A stretch of 64,000 nt of DNA from Acidovorax sp. sic0104 (GCF_019219095.1 NZ_JAHUWH010000019.1:30522-94521); one strand, 5' to 3'; shown: positions 43,467-53,194, numbered from the stretch's first letter. Program-made: numbers and translations. The notes: a model not told the origin generated them from the sequence alone.

Positions 43467-43511
43467 CGGGGGGCGCCGGCTCAGCGCCGGCGAGCGCTGC
43501 GCAGCCCCCCA
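43467..43511. terminator. strong GC hairpin between convergent genes
   Basis: GGGGGG (43468-43473) and CCCCCC (43505-43510) enclose an inner GCCGGC...GCCGGC pair. There is no U-run. It sits between the stops of the glutaredoxin gene and rpoN and could serve both. Confidence 0.4.
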
Positions 43512-43529
43512 TCCCCAATGGCTGCGCCC

Positions 43530-45113
43530 CTACAGCGCCTTGCGCAGGTTGGCCGGCGCGATCTTGAGCGCTTCACGGTACTTGGCCACCGTGCGGCGCG
43601 CGCATTCGATGCCCTGCTCCTTGAGCATCTCGGCGATCTGGCTGTCCGACAGCGGCTTGGCGGAGCTTTCGGCCGACACGAACTGCTTGATCAGCGCGCG
43701 CACTGCAGTGCTGGACGCGTTGCCGCCGGTCTCGGTGCCCAGGCCCGAGCCGAAGAAGTATTTGAGCTCGTAGGTGCCGATGGGCGTGGCCATGTACTTG
43801 GCCGTGGTCACGCGGCTGATGGTGGACTCGTGCAGGCCCAGCTCGTCGGCGATGTCGCGCAGCACCAGGGGGCGCATGGCAAGTTCGCCGTGGGTGAAGA
43901 AGTTCTTTTGCCGCTCCACGATGGCCCGCGAGACGCGCAGGATGGTGTCAAACCGCTGCTGGATGTTCTTGATGAACCAGCGCGCCTCCTGCAGCCGCTG
44001 CTGCATCCCCTGGTGGCCCTCGCCCCCCTTGTGGCCGCGCAGTGCGCCAGCGTAGATGTCGTGCACGCGCAGACGGGGCATCACGTCGGGGTTGAGCTGC
44101 ACGATGAAGTTGTGCTGGCCATCGCGCCCGTTGGCGCGACCGGCTTTGCGCACGATGACGTCAGGGATGATGATGTTGCGCTCTACATCGACGAACTTGC
44201 GGCCGGGGCGCGGCTCCAGCCGGGCGATCAGCGCCATGGCGGCGCGGGTGCGCTCCTCGCCATCGCCACAGAGCTGTGTCAGGCGGCGGATGTCGCGGCG
44301 TGCGAGCATCTCCAGCGGCTGCTGGCAGATGGTGAGCGCCGTCTTGACGGTGTCGGGGTCGGCCTCCTCGTCGGCGTCCAGCGCCTTGAGCTGCAGCGTG
44401 AGGCATTCGGCCAGGTTGCGCGCGCCCACACCCACAGGCTCCAGGCTCTGCAGCAGGCGCAGGGCCACCGTGAAGCGGTGCACCAGCTCCTCAATCTGCT
44501 CCAGGTCCTCGGGGCCGGCCAGGGCGATGGCGAGTTCTTCGAGCGGTTCTTCGAGGTAGCCGTCGTCGTTCAGTGATTCGATCAGGAACCGCAGCGCGGC
44601 GCAGTCCACCTCGGACAGGCGCAGCGATAGCGCCTGGCGATGCAAAAAGGCGGTGAGCGATTCGTGCGAGCGGGCCAGCTCGGTGGCGTCGGCCTCGTCG
44701 CCTTCGCCATCGTTGCGGTTGCGGGCGGGGGCGTCGCCACCCCACTCCGCATCGTTGGGCGCCATCTCGACCGTGCCGTCGCCGCTCCAGTCGGGTTCGT
44801 CGGCCCCCGCGCTCGGCGCTTCAGCATCCCCCGGGCCCTCAGCGCTTGTGGCACTTGCGCTGGAAGCTCCTGAAAAGATAGCATCATCCGCACTGTAGTC
44901 ATCGGCCTGTGCGGGCGCGTTTTCGGCGTCCAGCCCAAACTCCTCCCGCGGCGCCTCGTCGGCCGTGCGTTCGAGGAACGGGTTCTCGTCCAGCATCTGC
45001 TCGACTTCCTGCGAGAGCTCGAGCGTGGACAACTGCAGCAGCCGGATGGACTGCTGCAGCTGGGGGGTCAATGCGAGGTGCTGCGAGACGCGCAGCGAAA
45101 GGCCTGGTTTCAT
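43530..45113 (-). CDS. rpoN: RNA polymerase sigma-54 factor
   Basis: The 527-residue sigma factor starts MKPGLSLRVSQHLALTPQLQ at 45113, the activator-interacting domain with its Gln/Leu repeats. A long acidic linker follows (residues about 60-130), then the core-binding domain and the C-terminal DNA-binding domain with the RpoN box ARRTVAKYRE. Residues about 76-92 (DDAIFSGASSASATSAE) are encoded by a two-hairpin repeat (44836-44886), in a region tolerant of length change. Upstream frames through the tandem repeat are not part of the gene. It is preceded by lptA and lptB. Confidence 0.95.
   Translation of the reverse strand: MKPGLSLRVSQHLALTPQLQQSIRLLQLSTLELSQEVEQMLDENPFLERTADEAPREEFGLDAENAPAQADDYSADDAIFSGASSASATSAEGPGDAEAPSAGADEPDWSGDGTVEMAPNDAEWGGDAPARNRNDGEGDEADATELARSHESLTAFLHRQALSLRLSEVDCAALRFLIESLNDDGYLEEPLEELAIALAGPEDLEQIEELVHRFTVALRLLQSLEPVGVGARNLAECLTLQLKALDADEEADPDTVKTALTICQQPLEMLARRDIRRLTQLCGDGEERTRAAMALIARLEPRPGRKFVDVERNIIIPDVIVRKAGRANGRDGQHNFIVQLNPDVMPRLRVHDIYAGALRGHKGGEGHQGMQQRLQEARWFIKNIQQRFDTILRVSRAIVERQKNFFTHGELAMRPLVLRDIADELGLHESTISRVTTAKYMATPIGTYELKYFFGSGLGTETGGNASSTAVRALIKQFVSAESSAKPLSDSQIAEMLKEQGIECARRTVAKYREALKIAPANLRKAL
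44836..44886 (-). repeat. two-hairpin AT-rich repeat, copy F (inside rpoN)
   Basis: On the minus strand GATGCTATCTTTTCAGGAGC is followed by TTCCAGCGCAAGTGCCACAA and GCGCTGAGGGC. The arms CAGCGC/GCGCTG are visible. It lies in the acidic linker and reads through in frame. Confidence 0.75.
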
Positions 45114-45120
45114 TGATCGA

Positions 45121-45456
45121 GCGCCGCCGGGCCGCCCCAAGGCGCGAGGGCCCCCATGGGGGGCAGCGAACCACGCGCAGCGGGGAGCGTGGGGGCGCAA
45201 TAGTGCGCCGCCGGGCCGCCCCAAGGCGCGAGGGCCCCCATGGGGGGCAGCGAACCACGCGCAGCGGGGAGCGTGGGGGCGCAATAGTGCGCCGCCGGGC
45301 CGCCCCAAGGCGCGAGAGCCCCCATGGGGGGCAGCGAACCACGCGCAGCGGGGAGCGTGGGGGCGCAATAGTGCGCCGCCGGGCCGCCCCAAGGCGCGAG
45401 GGCCCCCATGGGGGGCAGCGCAGTACACGGAGTGACAAGCGTGGGGGCCATGTCTA
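45121..45456. repeat. 84-bp tandem repeat, four copies
   Basis: Units start at 45121, 45205, 45289 and 45373, each beginning GCGCCGCCGGGCCGCCCC and containing the palindrome GGCCCCCATGGGGGGC. The first three differ by a few bases (GAGGGCC or GAGAGCC). The fourth keeps about 49 bp and then diverges, but ends with a matching GCGTGGGGGC, and reaches the lptB stop codon. The length is 28 codons, which leaves frames open on both strands but does not indicate a protein. Confidence 0.9.
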
Positions 45457-46248
45457 CATCCTGAAGTGTTCGCCGAGGTACACGCGGCGTACTTCCGCGT
45501 TGTCCACGATCTCGGACGGTGTGCCCTGCGCCAGCACCTGGCCGTCGCTGATGATGAAGGCGTGGTCGCAGATGCCCAGCGTCTCGCGCACGTTGTGGTC
45601 GGTGATGAGCACGCCGATGCCGCGCGCCTTCAGAAAGCCGATGATGCGCTGGATCTCGATCACGGCGATGGGGTCGATGCCGGCGAAGGGCTCGTCCAGC
45701 AGGATGAAGCGCGGCTGCGTGGCGAGCGCCCGGGCGATCTCCACTCGCCGGCGTTCGCCGCCGGACAGGGCCATCGCGGGCGAGGCGCGCAGGTGGTCCA
45801 CGCGCAATTCCTGCAACAGTGCGGTCAGGCGCTCCTCGATGGCGGCGCGGGGCAGCGGCTGGCCGTCGTCACCGCGCTGCAGCTCCAGCACGGCGCGCAC
45901 GTTCTCCTCGACCGACAGCTTGCGGAAGATGGACGCTTCCTGAGGCAGGTAGGAAAGCCCCAGGCGCGAGCGGCGGTGGATGGGCATGTGGGCGACCGAT
46001 TGCCCGTCGATGCGGATGTCGCCCGCATCGCTGCGCACCAGACCCACGATCATGTAGAACGATGTGGTCTTGCCCGCGCCGTTGGGGCCGAGCAGCCCGA
46101 CGACTTCGCCCTTTTGCACGACGAGCGACACGTCCTTGACCACCTTGCGGCTGCCATACGACTTGGCCAGATGCTGCACCTCCAGGCGGCTGCCGGGCTG
46201 AGCATTTGCGGCGGTCTCGGCGCCGGACTGCACAGGCACCGCGCTCAC
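45454..46248 (-). CDS. lptB: LPS export ABC transporter ATPase LptB
   Basis: The 264-residue ATPase drives lipopolysaccharide transport from the inner membrane with LptF, LptG and LptC. It has Walker [20 protein letters not shown], signature [16 protein letters not shown], Walker [17 protein letters not shown] and a switch His in [10 protein letters not shown]. The GTG start at 46248 overlaps the TGA of lptA (GTGA), so the genes are coupled. It is followed by the 84-bp repeat and rpoN. Confidence 0.95.
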   Translation of the reverse strand: MSAVPVQSGAETAANAQPGSRLEVQHLAKSYGSRKVVKDVSLVVQKGEVVGLLGPNGAGKTTSFYMIVGLVRSDAGDIRIDGQSVAHMPIHRRSRLGLSYLPQEASIFRKLSVEENVRAVLELQRGDDGQPLPRAAIEERLTALLQELRVDHLRASPAMALSGGERRRVEIARALATQPRFILLDEPFAGIDPIAVIEIQRIIGFLKARGIGVLITDHNVRETLGICDHAFIISDGQVLAQGTPSEIVDNAEVRRVYLGEHFRM

Positions 46249-46904
46249 CGGGCGCCGCCGCCAAGGCTGTTGCTGGGTCGCAGCGCAGGCGCCGAAGAGG
46301 GCGCCGCAGGCGCTGCAGGCACCGCCCCGCCGGGAGCGGGGTCCTTGGGCGCAAGCACGGCGCGCACGCGGTTGCCGGAGGCCGGGGCGTCGCCCGCGGC
46401 GTTGGTGGAAGGCTTGCGCTGGCCGTCCACGGTGAACACGTCGGTGAGGTTGTTGTAGACGATGACGGCGCCTGTGATCTCGTCGCTCAGGACCTCGCCC
46501 CGGTAGCGGCGCAGTTCGGCGCGGGTGATGAAGCGGACGTTGTCGGCCTTGCCGTCGTACTCGATGATTTCGCTCTCGCCTTCGATGAACTCGTCGGGTG
46601 CGCCGGGGGCTGTGTCGCGCTTTTGGCGGAAGAAAGCACGCTTGCCGGCCTCGGCCGTGACGACGCCAAACTGGTAGCCGTCGGCGTCCTGCCGCACATC
46701 CAGACGCGCACCGCGCAGGATGATGGACCCCTTGGTCATGACCACCCGTCCGGTGAACACGCTGGTCTGCTTGAGCTCGTCGTGTCGCAAGGCGTCGGCC
46801 TCGATGTTCATGGGCTTGGCACGGTCGGCCTTTTCAGCGTGGGCAACGCCATGAATGCAGGCCAGGGCCGTAAGCAGGAGGGTTGGGAGGATGCTGTGTT
46901 TCAT
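46245..46904 (-). CDS. lptA: LPS transport periplasmic protein LptA
   Basis: The 219-residue protein starts [16 protein letters not shown] at 46904 and has a signal peptide ending VAHAEK. The OstA-like beta-jellyroll shows [39 protein letters not shown] and [20 protein letters not shown]. It ferries LPS across the periplasm. The C-terminal 40 residues are Ala/Pro-rich and not conserved. No lptC gene lies upstream, unlike the common lptC-lptA-lptB order. Confidence 0.9.
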   Translation of the reverse strand: MKHSILPTLLLTALACIHGVAHAEKADRAKPMNIEADALRHDELKQTSVFTGRVVMTKGSIILRGARLDVRQDADGYQFGVVTAEAGKRAFFRQKRDTAPGAPDEFIEGESEIIEYDGKADNVRFITRAELRRYRGEVLSDEITGAVIVYNNLTDVFTVDGQRKPSTNAAGDAPASGNRVRAVLAPKDPAPGGAVPAAPAAPSSAPALRPSNSLGGGAR

Positions 46905-46952
46905 AGGGCACGAATCTTGCAGTTCATTGTAGCCATCCAAGAGCATGCACCA

Positions 46953-46980
46953 TGAAAAAAGCCCGCAGATGCGGGCTTCT
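46953..46980 (-). terminator. rho-independent terminator after dsbA
   Basis: On the minus strand GCCCGCATCTGCGGGC is followed by TTTTTT. It ends the argS-SPOR-dsbA transcript 107 bp after the dsbA stop and separates it from lptA. Confidence 0.9.
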
Positions 46981-47086
46981 CCGTCGGGTATAGAGGTCCG
47001 GGCTTTCCACAACCACTGGCCGCCGGGCCCGGTGCGCCCTTGAACGGGCACCGCGGGCCAATGAATGACGCGGCGTGCCTGGCTGC

Positions 47087-47734
47087 TTATTTCTGCTTGA
47101 CCAGATACTCCACCACCTGCAGCACGTTCTGCATGTTGCCGGCCATGGGGCCGTCCGTGTAGTACTTGCCGGCCACGCCCATCGAAGGCACGCCTTCCAC
47201 GCCGTAGGCGTCCTGCAGCTGCGAGGCGCGGCGCACCTGGTTGGACACGGTGAACGAGGTGTAGACCTCCTTGAACTTGGCGGCGTCCACGCCCTGCTGG
47301 GCCACCCAGGCCATGATTTCATCGTCCTTGGCGAGCTTTTGCTTTTCCACGTGGATGGCGCGGAACACCTTGGCGTGCAGGGCTTCGAGCTTGCCCATGC
47401 CTTCCAGGGCGTAGTACAGCTTTTGCTGGGGTACGAAGCTGGCATTGAACGCCACGGGCACGCGGCGGATGGACAGGTCCTTCGGCGCGGCCTTGACCCA
47501 GGCGTCCAGCGTGGGCTCGAAGGCATTGCAGTGGGGGCAGCTGTACCAGAAGAACTCGATCACATCGACCTTGCCCGCGGGCGCGTCCGGCGTCACGGGC
47601 TTGTCCAGGCGCCGGTAGTCCTTGCCCTCCTTGAACTGGCGGGCCTGCGCCAGCGCGGGCGTGGCGACGGGCAGCGCCAGGGCGCAAGCGGCGGCTGCCG
47701 AGGCAGCGGACAAAGAAAACTCACGGCGTTTCAT
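47087..47734 (-). CDS. dsbA: thiol:disulfide interchange protein DsbA
   Basis: The 215-residue periplasmic oxidase introduces disulfides in exported proteins. It has a Tat-like/Sec signal (MKRREFSLSAASAAAACA, cleavage near ALAQA), active site FFWYSCPHCNAFEP (CPHC, about residues 66-69) and the cis-Pro loop VEGVPSMGVAG. It ends VLQVVEYLVKQK. It is the last gene of the argS-SPOR-dsbA string. Confidence 0.95.
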   Translation of the reverse strand: MKRREFSLSAASAAAACALALPVATPALAQARQFKEGKDYRRLDKPVTPDAPAGKVDVIEFFWYSCPHCNAFEPTLDAWVKAAPKDLSIRRVPVAFNASFVPQQKLYYALEGMGKLEALHAKVFRAIHVEKQKLAKDDEIMAWVAQQGVDAAKFKEVYTSFTVSNQVRRASQLQDAYGVEGVPSMGVAGKYYTDGPMAGNMQNVLQVVEYLVKQK

Positions 47735-47832
47735 GACAAAGACTCTCCTAGTTCAGGTCTGGGGATGGGAGCCCTGCCCCCGGAAAAAGTTCAGCCCCGC
47801 GCGCGCCAAAGTCGCGGCGAGGGGCGCAACCA

Positions 47833-48480
47833 TCAACGCTGCACGCGCACCAGGGCCGACTCCACGCCCGTGCCGTCCAGCTTTTCCTTGAGCTGCTCGG
47901 CATCGTCGCGCTTGGTGAACGGCCCCACGCGCACCCGGAAGACGGGCCGGCCATTCTGCTCGCGCTCGCTCACCCGCGCCTCCCAGCCCAGCATGGCCAG
48001 CTTGGCGCGCTGGGCGTCGGCATCGGCCTGGGTGCGGAAGGCACCGGCCTGCACGAAATAGTCGAACGGGTCCACGTTGCCCTTGGCTGCGGCCTTGGCG
48101 ACAGCCAGATCGCCCAGCGGGTCGGCGCCGGGCTTGCTCTCGGCCTTGGCGGGCTCGGGCTTGCTGGCCGCAAGCTTGGGTGCGGACGCTGCGGCCCGCA
48201 CATCCGGCGCAGGCGCGGCGGCAGGGGCCGAAGGGGGTGCGGATGCCGCAGCCACGGGAGGACGGGCCGGATTCTTGCCGTACAGCGGAGAGTTGGGGTC
48301 CCAGTTCTTGTTCTTCTGGGATTCGGCAGCATCCATGTCGACGCCCCGGCCATTGCCCTTGTTCAGGAAGGGCACCGGCACCTTGGTCACGTACACCGCC
48401 ACGGCCAGCGCGGCGCCCAGGCCCACGATGACGCCGACGATAAAGCCGATGATGGTTCCGCCCGTCTGTTGCTTTTTCAT
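47833..48480 (-). CDS. SPOR-domain (FtsN-like) membrane protein
   Basis: The 215-residue protein has one membrane helix near the N-terminus (GTIIGFIVGVIVGLGAALAV), an Ala/Pro-rich linker and a C-terminal SPOR domain (YFVQAGAFRTQADADAQRAK ... RVRVGPFTKRDDAEQLKEKL). SPOR domains bind denuded septal peptidoglycan. It lies between argS and dsbA, as in related betaproteobacteria. It is probably an FtsN-like division protein. Confidence 0.87.
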   Translation of the reverse strand: MKKQQTGGTIIGFIVGVIVGLGAALAVAVYVTKVPVPFLNKGNGRGVDMDAAESQKNKNWDPNSPLYGKNPARPPVAAASAPPSAPAAAPAPDVRAAASAPKLAASKPEPAKAESKPGADPLGDLAVAKAAAKGNVDPFDYFVQAGAFRTQADADAQRAKLAMLGWEARVSEREQNGRPVFRVRVGPFTKRDDAEQLKEKLDGTGVESALVRVQR

Positions 48481-48495
48481 AGTGCGAGTAACTGC

Positions 48496-50205
48496 TTACA
48501 TTCTGGCTGGAGCCGACACGCCCAGCACGGCCAGGCCATTGTGCAATACCTGCGCGGTGGCGGCGACCAGCGCCAGGCGGGCCTTCTTCACGGCCTCGTC
48601 GTCCACCAGGATGCGCTCGGCGTCGTAGTAGCTGTGGTAGCTGGCGGCCAGGTCGCGCAGGTAGAAGGTGACGTCGTGCGGCGCCTCGCCGTCGGCGGCG
48701 GCCGTGAGCATCTCGGGGTACTTGGCCAATTGCAGCATCAGCGCCTGGGCCTGGGGACCTTCAAGAGCGGACAGATCCACCCCCTTGAGCGACGCCACGT
48801 CGCCACCACCGGCCTCCTGCCAAGCCCGCAGCACCGACTGGATGCGCGCGTGCGCGTACTGCACGTAGTACACCGGGTTGTCGTTGTTCTGCGCGACGGC
48901 CAGGTCCACGTCGAAGGTGTACTCGGTGTCGGGCTTGCGGCTCAGGAGGAAGAAGCGCACCGCGTCCTTGCTGGTCCACTCGATCAGGTCGCGCAGCGTG
49001 ACGTAGCTGCCCGCGCGCTTGCTGATCTTGACCTCTTCGCCGCCCTTGACCACGCGCACCATGGTGTGCAGCACGTAGTCGGGGTAGCCCTGCGGTATGC
49101 CCACGTCGGCCGCCTGCAGGCCGGCACGCACGCGGGCGATGGTGCCGTGGTGGTCCGTGCCCTGGATGTTGACGACCTTGGTGAAGCCGCGCTCCCACTT
49201 GGCGATGTGGTACGCCACGTCGGGCACGAAGTAGGTGTACGTACCGTCCTTCTTGCGCATGACCCGGTCCTTGTCGTCGCCGTAGTCCGTGCTCTTGAGC
49301 CACAGGGCGCCGTCCTGCTCGTAGGTCTTGCCGTTGGCGATGAGCTTGTTCACCGTGGCGTCCACGCGGCCGCTGGTGTACAGGCTCGACTCGAGGTAGT
49401 ACTCGTCGAACTTCAGGTTGAACGCCTGCAGGTCCTTGTCCTGCTCGTTGCGCAGGTAGGCCACGGCGAACTGGCGGATGGACTCCAGGTCTTCCACATC
49501 ACCGCTGGCGGTGAACTCGCGGTCGTCGGCCTTGACGGTCTTCTTCGCGAGGAAGTCGCCCGCGATCTCCTGGATGTACTCGCCGTTGTAGAACGCCTTG
49601 GACGCGGGGTTCTCGGGGTCGGTGGGCCAGCACTCGTCGCCAGGCTTGAAGCCCTTGGCACGCAGCTGGGTGCTGGTGGTCAGCGTCTGGATCTGCACGC
49701 CCGCGTCGTTGTAGTAGAACTCGCGGTGCACGTTCCAGCCCTGGGTGCTGAACAGGTTACAGATCGCGTCGCCCAGAGCCGCCTGGCGGCCGTGGCCCAC
49801 GTGCAGCGGGCCGGTGGGGTTGGCCGAAACGAATTCGACCAGCACGCGCTGGCCGTTGTCCTGCTGGTAGCCGAAGCGCTCGCCGGCGGCCAGCACCTCG
49901 CGCACCACTTCCTGCTTGGCGGCGGGCTTGAGGCGGATGTTCAGAAAGCCCGGGCCCGCGATCTCGATGGCATCGACCCAGCGGGTGAAGGCCGGCGTGG
50001 CCTCCAGCGCCGCCTTGAGCTGCTCGCCCAGCGCGCGCGGGTTGAGCTTGAGCGGCTTGGCCAATTGCATGGCGGCAGTGCACGCGAAGTCGCCATGGGC
50101 GGCCACCTTGGGGGATTCGAAGGCGGCGCGCACGGCAGAGCCGGGCGACAGCTTTTCCAGCTCGCCGGCCAACGCCGCGAGCAATTCATTTTTTGCAGAG
50201 AGCAT
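48496..50205 (-). CDS. argS: arginyl-tRNA synthetase
   Basis: The 569-residue class I synthetase charges tRNA-Arg. It has the N-terminal additional domain, the HIGH-type motif [11 protein letters not shown], and KISKRAG in place of KMSKS, as usual in ArgS. The C-terminal anticodon-binding region ends [10 protein letters not shown], the family's conserved tail. Length is normal. It heads the argS-SPOR-dsbA string, 15 bp before the SPOR gene. Confidence 0.96.
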   Translation of the reverse strand: MLSAKNELLAALAGELEKLSPGSAVRAAFESPKVAAHGDFACTAAMQLAKPLKLNPRALGEQLKAALEATPAFTRWVDAIEIAGPGFLNIRLKPAAKQEVVREVLAAGERFGYQQDNGQRVLVEFVSANPTGPLHVGHGRQAALGDAICNLFSTQGWNVHREFYYNDAGVQIQTLTTSTQLRAKGFKPGDECWPTDPENPASKAFYNGEYIQEIAGDFLAKKTVKADDREFTASGDVEDLESIRQFAVAYLRNEQDKDLQAFNLKFDEYYLESSLYTSGRVDATVNKLIANGKTYEQDGALWLKSTDYGDDKDRVMRKKDGTYTYFVPDVAYHIAKWERGFTKVVNIQGTDHHGTIARVRAGLQAADVGIPQGYPDYVLHTMVRVVKGGEEVKISKRAGSYVTLRDLIEWTSKDAVRFFLLSRKPDTEYTFDVDLAVAQNNDNPVYYVQYAHARIQSVLRAWQEAGGGDVASLKGVDLSALEGPQAQALMLQLAKYPEMLTAAADGEAPHDVTFYLRDLAASYHSYYDAERILVDDEAVKKARLALVAATAQVLHNGLAVLGVSAPARM

Positions 50206-50457
50206 CGGCGGATTTTACGGGGCGTCCGGCACGGACATCGCAAGCCGCGCAGCCACGCGCTCGGGGCGGCGCCAGATCGGGGCTGGGTGCGTGCCGTGCA
50301 GAGGAGGGTCATACCGCAAAAACATCTGCCCGCCCCGCGCAGTTGCGCACAAGCTGCCGAAGGGATCCGCACCGGCGGATTCGCGTTGTGGGCCACTCTG
50401 TTCTATGGTGCAATCCCGCCGGGTTCCCCCTATAACGCATTCACTCCAGGAGCTTCC

Positions 50458-50760
50458 ATGAAACAGCTGATTTCCCTGACCGCACTGGGCCTGGCCCTGA
50501 CCCTGGGCGCCAGTGTTCACGCCGCAGAAGATGCCAAGGCGCCGACCAAGCAGCAATCCAAGATGGCCACCTGCAACGCCGACGAAAAGGCCAAGACGCT
50601 CAAGGGCGACGAGCGCAAGGCATTCATGAAGGAATGCCTGTCCGCCAACAAGCAGGAAAAGCAGCAGAGCAAGATGAAGACCTGCAATGCCGACGCCAAG
50701 GACAAGAAGGGCGACGAGCGCAAGGCCTTCATGAAAGAGTGTTTGAGCAACAAGGCCTGA
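50458..50760 (+). CDS. PsiF-repeat secreted protein
   Basis: The 100-residue protein follows CCAGGAG and has a signal peptide ending SVHAAED. Two PsiF repeats are present: KMATCNADEKAKTLKGDERK with AFMKECLS, and KMKTCNADAKDKKGDERKAF with MKECLS. PsiF is induced by phosphate limitation in E. coli; the function is unknown. A terminator follows immediately. Confidence 0.9.
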   Translation: MKQLISLTALGLALTLGASVHAAEDAKAPTKQQSKMATCNADEKAKTLKGDERKAFMKECLSANKQEKQQSKMKTCNADAKDKKGDERKAFMKECLSNKA

Positions 50761-50801
50761 GTCGCCCAGTACCGCAGCGCGGTTGCGCTGCACACCGCCA
50801 C

Positions 50802-50840
50802 AGCCCTGCATGCTGCAACGCCTGCGGGGCTTTGTGTTTT
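50802..50840 (+). terminator. terminator after psiF-like gene
   Basis: AGCCCTGCA pairs with TGCGGGGCT (one T-G pair), followed by TTGTGTTTT. It is also placed at the 3' end of the convergent DUF2214 gene. Confidence 0.8.
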
Positions 50841-51295
50841 CAGCGGACTCCCACGCCCCGCGCCAGGAACACGGCCAGCAGCGGGATGACTACCAGCAAG
50901 TGCGCTTCGATCATCACCAGGCGGCGGGTGCTGCGCACTTCGGCGTCGGTGGGCAGCGCACCCGTGGCACGCAGGGCCTTGCGCCAGCGGCCAAAGCGCA
51001 GTGTGGGCACGATGGAGATCAGGCCCATGATGACGAACAGCGTGACTTTGGTGTGCAGCAGCGGCTGCGACCAGTACCAGCCCATGCCTTTCATGCCCCA
51101 CCAGGTGCGCGCAAGGCCGGTGGCCAGCACGGCAACGGCCGCGATGCCGTAGATCATGTCCACCCGCGCCAGCCTCTCGACCACGGCGGGGTTGATCCAC
51201 TCCTTGCGGCACAGCGCCGCCTCGCTGGCCAGAAAGACGGTCATGGTCAGGATGGCGACGAAATGGGCATAGGCCAGCAGGGCTTCGGTGGTCAT
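50840..51295 (-). CDS. DUF2214 membrane protein
   Basis: The 151-residue protein has four membrane helices (LLAYAHFVAILTMTVFLAS, MIYGIAAVAVLATGLAR, HTKVTLFVIMGLISIVPTLR, AHLLVVIPLLAVFLARG). It belongs to the DUF2214 group, related to CopD-like proteins. The conserved His in AYAHF and in LLHTK are the only likely ligands. The role is unknown. Confidence 0.78.
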   Translation of the reverse strand: MTTEALLAYAHFVAILTMTVFLASEAALCRKEWINPAVVERLARVDMIYGIAAVAVLATGLARTWWGMKGMGWYWSQPLLHTKVTLFVIMGLISIVPTLRFGRWRKALRATGALPTDAEVRSTRRLVMIEAHLLVVIPLLAVFLARGVGVR

Positions 51296-51437
51296 GGCGA
51301 TGGCTTTCGTGGAGTGGCGCGGGGGGCGGGCTTGATGAGCGCGATCCTAGCCCGCGCGCCGGGCCCGCCACAAGGGCCCGCAGGGGCCGCACGGCACGCG
51401 CCCCTGGCACCCAGGCCATGTTGAAGACCCCAACGCC

Positions 51438-51490
51438 CCCTGCCGCTCATCAGGCAATCGCCAGTAGCTATTAAAAATATAGCAATCAAC
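51438..51490 (-). repeat. two-hairpin AT-rich repeat, copy G (intergenic)
   Basis: On the minus strand TTGATTGCTATATTTTTAAT is followed by AGCTACTGGCGATTGCCTGA and TGAGCGGC. GCTAT/ATAGC form the first stem. It lies between the DUF2214 gene and the dctA terminator. Confidence 0.75.
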
Positions 51491-51532
51491 ATCTCCCACA
51501 CACCCAGCTGCCTTGGCAACGCCGGCTCCATT

Positions 51533-51570
51533 AAAGAAAAAGGCGGTGCGGCCCGAGGGCACGCACCGCC
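51533..51570 (-). terminator. rho-independent terminator after dctA
   Basis: On the minus strand GGCGGTGCG (51570-51562) pairs with CGCACCGCC (51550-51542) and is followed by TTTTTCTTT. It lies 48 bp after the dctA stop codon. Confidence 0.92.
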
Positions 51571-51617
51571 AGTACAGGCAGCAAAGGTGTGAGGTGGCCC
51601 GATCCCGCCGCTTTCGG

Positions 51618-52961
51618 TCAGGCGGCCGCGGGCAAGTCTGCAGGCACCACCGGCGCAGTCACCGGCTCCGGCAGCGGATGGCCGTCCAGCGCCGCATTCA
51701 GGCGGGTGTAGTCCAGCGCGTTTTCCCAGCGCGAGACGACCACGGTGGCCACCGCGTTGCCGATGAAGTTGGTGAGCGAGCGGCATTCGGACATGAAGCG
51801 GTCCACGCCCAGGATCAGCGCCATGCCGGCCACCGGCACTTCAGGCACCACGGCCAGGGTGGCCGCCAGGGTGATGAAGCCCGCGCCGGTCACGCCGGCC
51901 GCACCCTTGGACGACAGCATGGCCACCAGCAGCAGCGCGATCTGATGGCCCAGCGTGAGGTGGGTATCGGTGGCCTGGGCGATGAACAGCGCAGCCAGCG
52001 TCATGTAGATGTTGGTGCCGTCCAGGTTGAAGGAGTAGCCGGTGGGCACCACCAGGCCGACGACGGACTTCTTGCAGCCTGCGCGCTCCATCTTTTCCAT
52101 CAGCGACGGCAGGGCGGATTCGGACGACGACGTGCCCAGCACCAGCAGCAGCTCGGCCTTGAGGTACTTGATCAGCTTGAACACCGAGAAGCCGCAGGCC
52201 CGTGCCACCGCGCCCAGGATGATGAACACGAACAGCAGCGAGGTGATGTAGAACGTGGCCACCAGCTCGGCCAGGTTCAGCAGCGAACCCAGGCCGAACT
52301 TGCCGATGGTGAAGGCCATGGCGCCGAACGCGCCGATGGGAGCGGCCTTCATGACGATGTTCACCACCTTGAACACGGGCACCGTGAGCGATTCGAGGAA
52401 GTTCGTCACCGGCCGGCCGGCATTGCCCGACAGCGCCAGCGCCACGCCGAACAGCACGGCGACCAGCAGCACCTGCAGGATGTTGTCGCCCACGAAGGGG
52501 CTGACCAGCGTCTTGGGGATGATGTCCATCGCGAAGCCGACCAGCGTCATGTCGTGGGACTTGGCCACGTATGAGCTGACTTCCTTCTGGTCCAGATCGG
52601 CCGGATTGATATGCATGCCGGCGCCCGGCTGCATCACGTTGGCCACCACCAGGCCCACCACCAGCGCCAGCGTGGAGAAGGTCAGGAAGTACGCCATGGC
52701 CTTGCCGAACACGCGGCCCACGGTGGACAGCTGCGACATGCCGGCGATGCCGGTCACGATGGTCAGGAAGATCACCGGCGCGATGATCATCTTGATCAGC
52801 TTGATGAACGCATCGCCCAGGGGCTTGAGCGCGGCGCCGTAGGCGGGCTCGAAGTGGCCCAGCAGCACGCCCAGGACGATGGCGACCACCACCTGGAAGT
52901 ACAGTTGGCGGTAGAAAGGCAGCCGCACGGGCTGGGCGGCAGAGGCGGGGATGGCGTGCAT
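51618..52961 (-). CDS. dctA: C4-dicarboxylate:cation symporter DctA
   Basis: The 447-residue membrane protein imports succinate, fumarate and malate. The ATG at 52961 follows AGGAGA. Family motifs are [40 protein letters not shown] (serine-rich loop), [20 protein letters not shown] and [20 protein letters not shown]. Eight membrane helices and two re-entrant loops are expected. The divergent hybrid kinase and a LuxR-type regulator further right are likely controllers. Confidence 0.95.
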   Translation of the reverse strand: MHAIPASAAQPVRLPFYRQLYFQVVVAIVLGVLLGHFEPAYGAALKPLGDAFIKLIKMIIAPVIFLTIVTGIAGMSQLSTVGRVFGKAMAYFLTFSTLALVVGLVVANVMQPGAGMHINPADLDQKEVSSYVAKSHDMTLVGFAMDIIPKTLVSPFVGDNILQVLLVAVLFGVALALSGNAGRPVTNFLESLTVPVFKVVNIVMKAAPIGAFGAMAFTIGKFGLGSLLNLAELVATFYITSLLFVFIILGAVARACGFSVFKLIKYLKAELLLVLGTSSSESALPSLMEKMERAGCKKSVVGLVVPTGYSFNLDGTNIYMTLAALFIAQATDTHLTLGHQIALLLVAMLSSKGAAGVTGAGFITLAATLAVVPEVPVAGMALILGVDRFMSECRSLTNFIGNAVATVVVSRWENALDYTRLNAALDGHPLPEPVTAPVVPADLPAAA

Positions 52962-53100
52962 GGGGATGTCTCCTGAAATCACGGTGACGGCACCATCGGG
53001 GTGCGTCGAGGGTGCCGTTTGTACCGCCGCACCTGCTTTCAGCCGATAACCTATTGGTATTAGTCGGCGGCACCGCCAGAGGGCGGTAAATGCCCCAATA

Positions 53101-53115
53101 TAGGGAAAACCCCTA
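53101..53115. promoter_or_regulatory. inverted repeat TAGGG-AAAAC-CCCTA
   Basis: The 15-bp dyad lies in the 233-bp region between the divergent dctA and kinase genes, 140 bp from the dctA start and 80 bp from the kinase start. Its form (TAGGG/CCCTA with a 5-bp spacer) suits a LuxR/NarL-type response regulator. Confidence 0.5.
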
Positions 53116-53194
53116 GACTCCAGCACCCACTCTGGATCGCTGGCGGCCCAGTACCAGCGCCCGGGCCAAGCCCCGACATTCTTGCTTTCTGCCC

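Noticed and set aside
45110..45451. Open frames of 110-180 codons on both strands between rpoN and lptB with repeating peptides
   Set aside because: They arise only because the 84-bp unit is a multiple of three without stops; peptides differ in each frame and no start signal exists.
45121..45456. CRISPR array
   Set aside because: The 84-bp units are directly contiguous without unique spacers.
52962..53194. Sigma-54 promoter for dctA
   Set aside because: No TGGCAC-N5-TTGC-type pair is visible on the minus strand.
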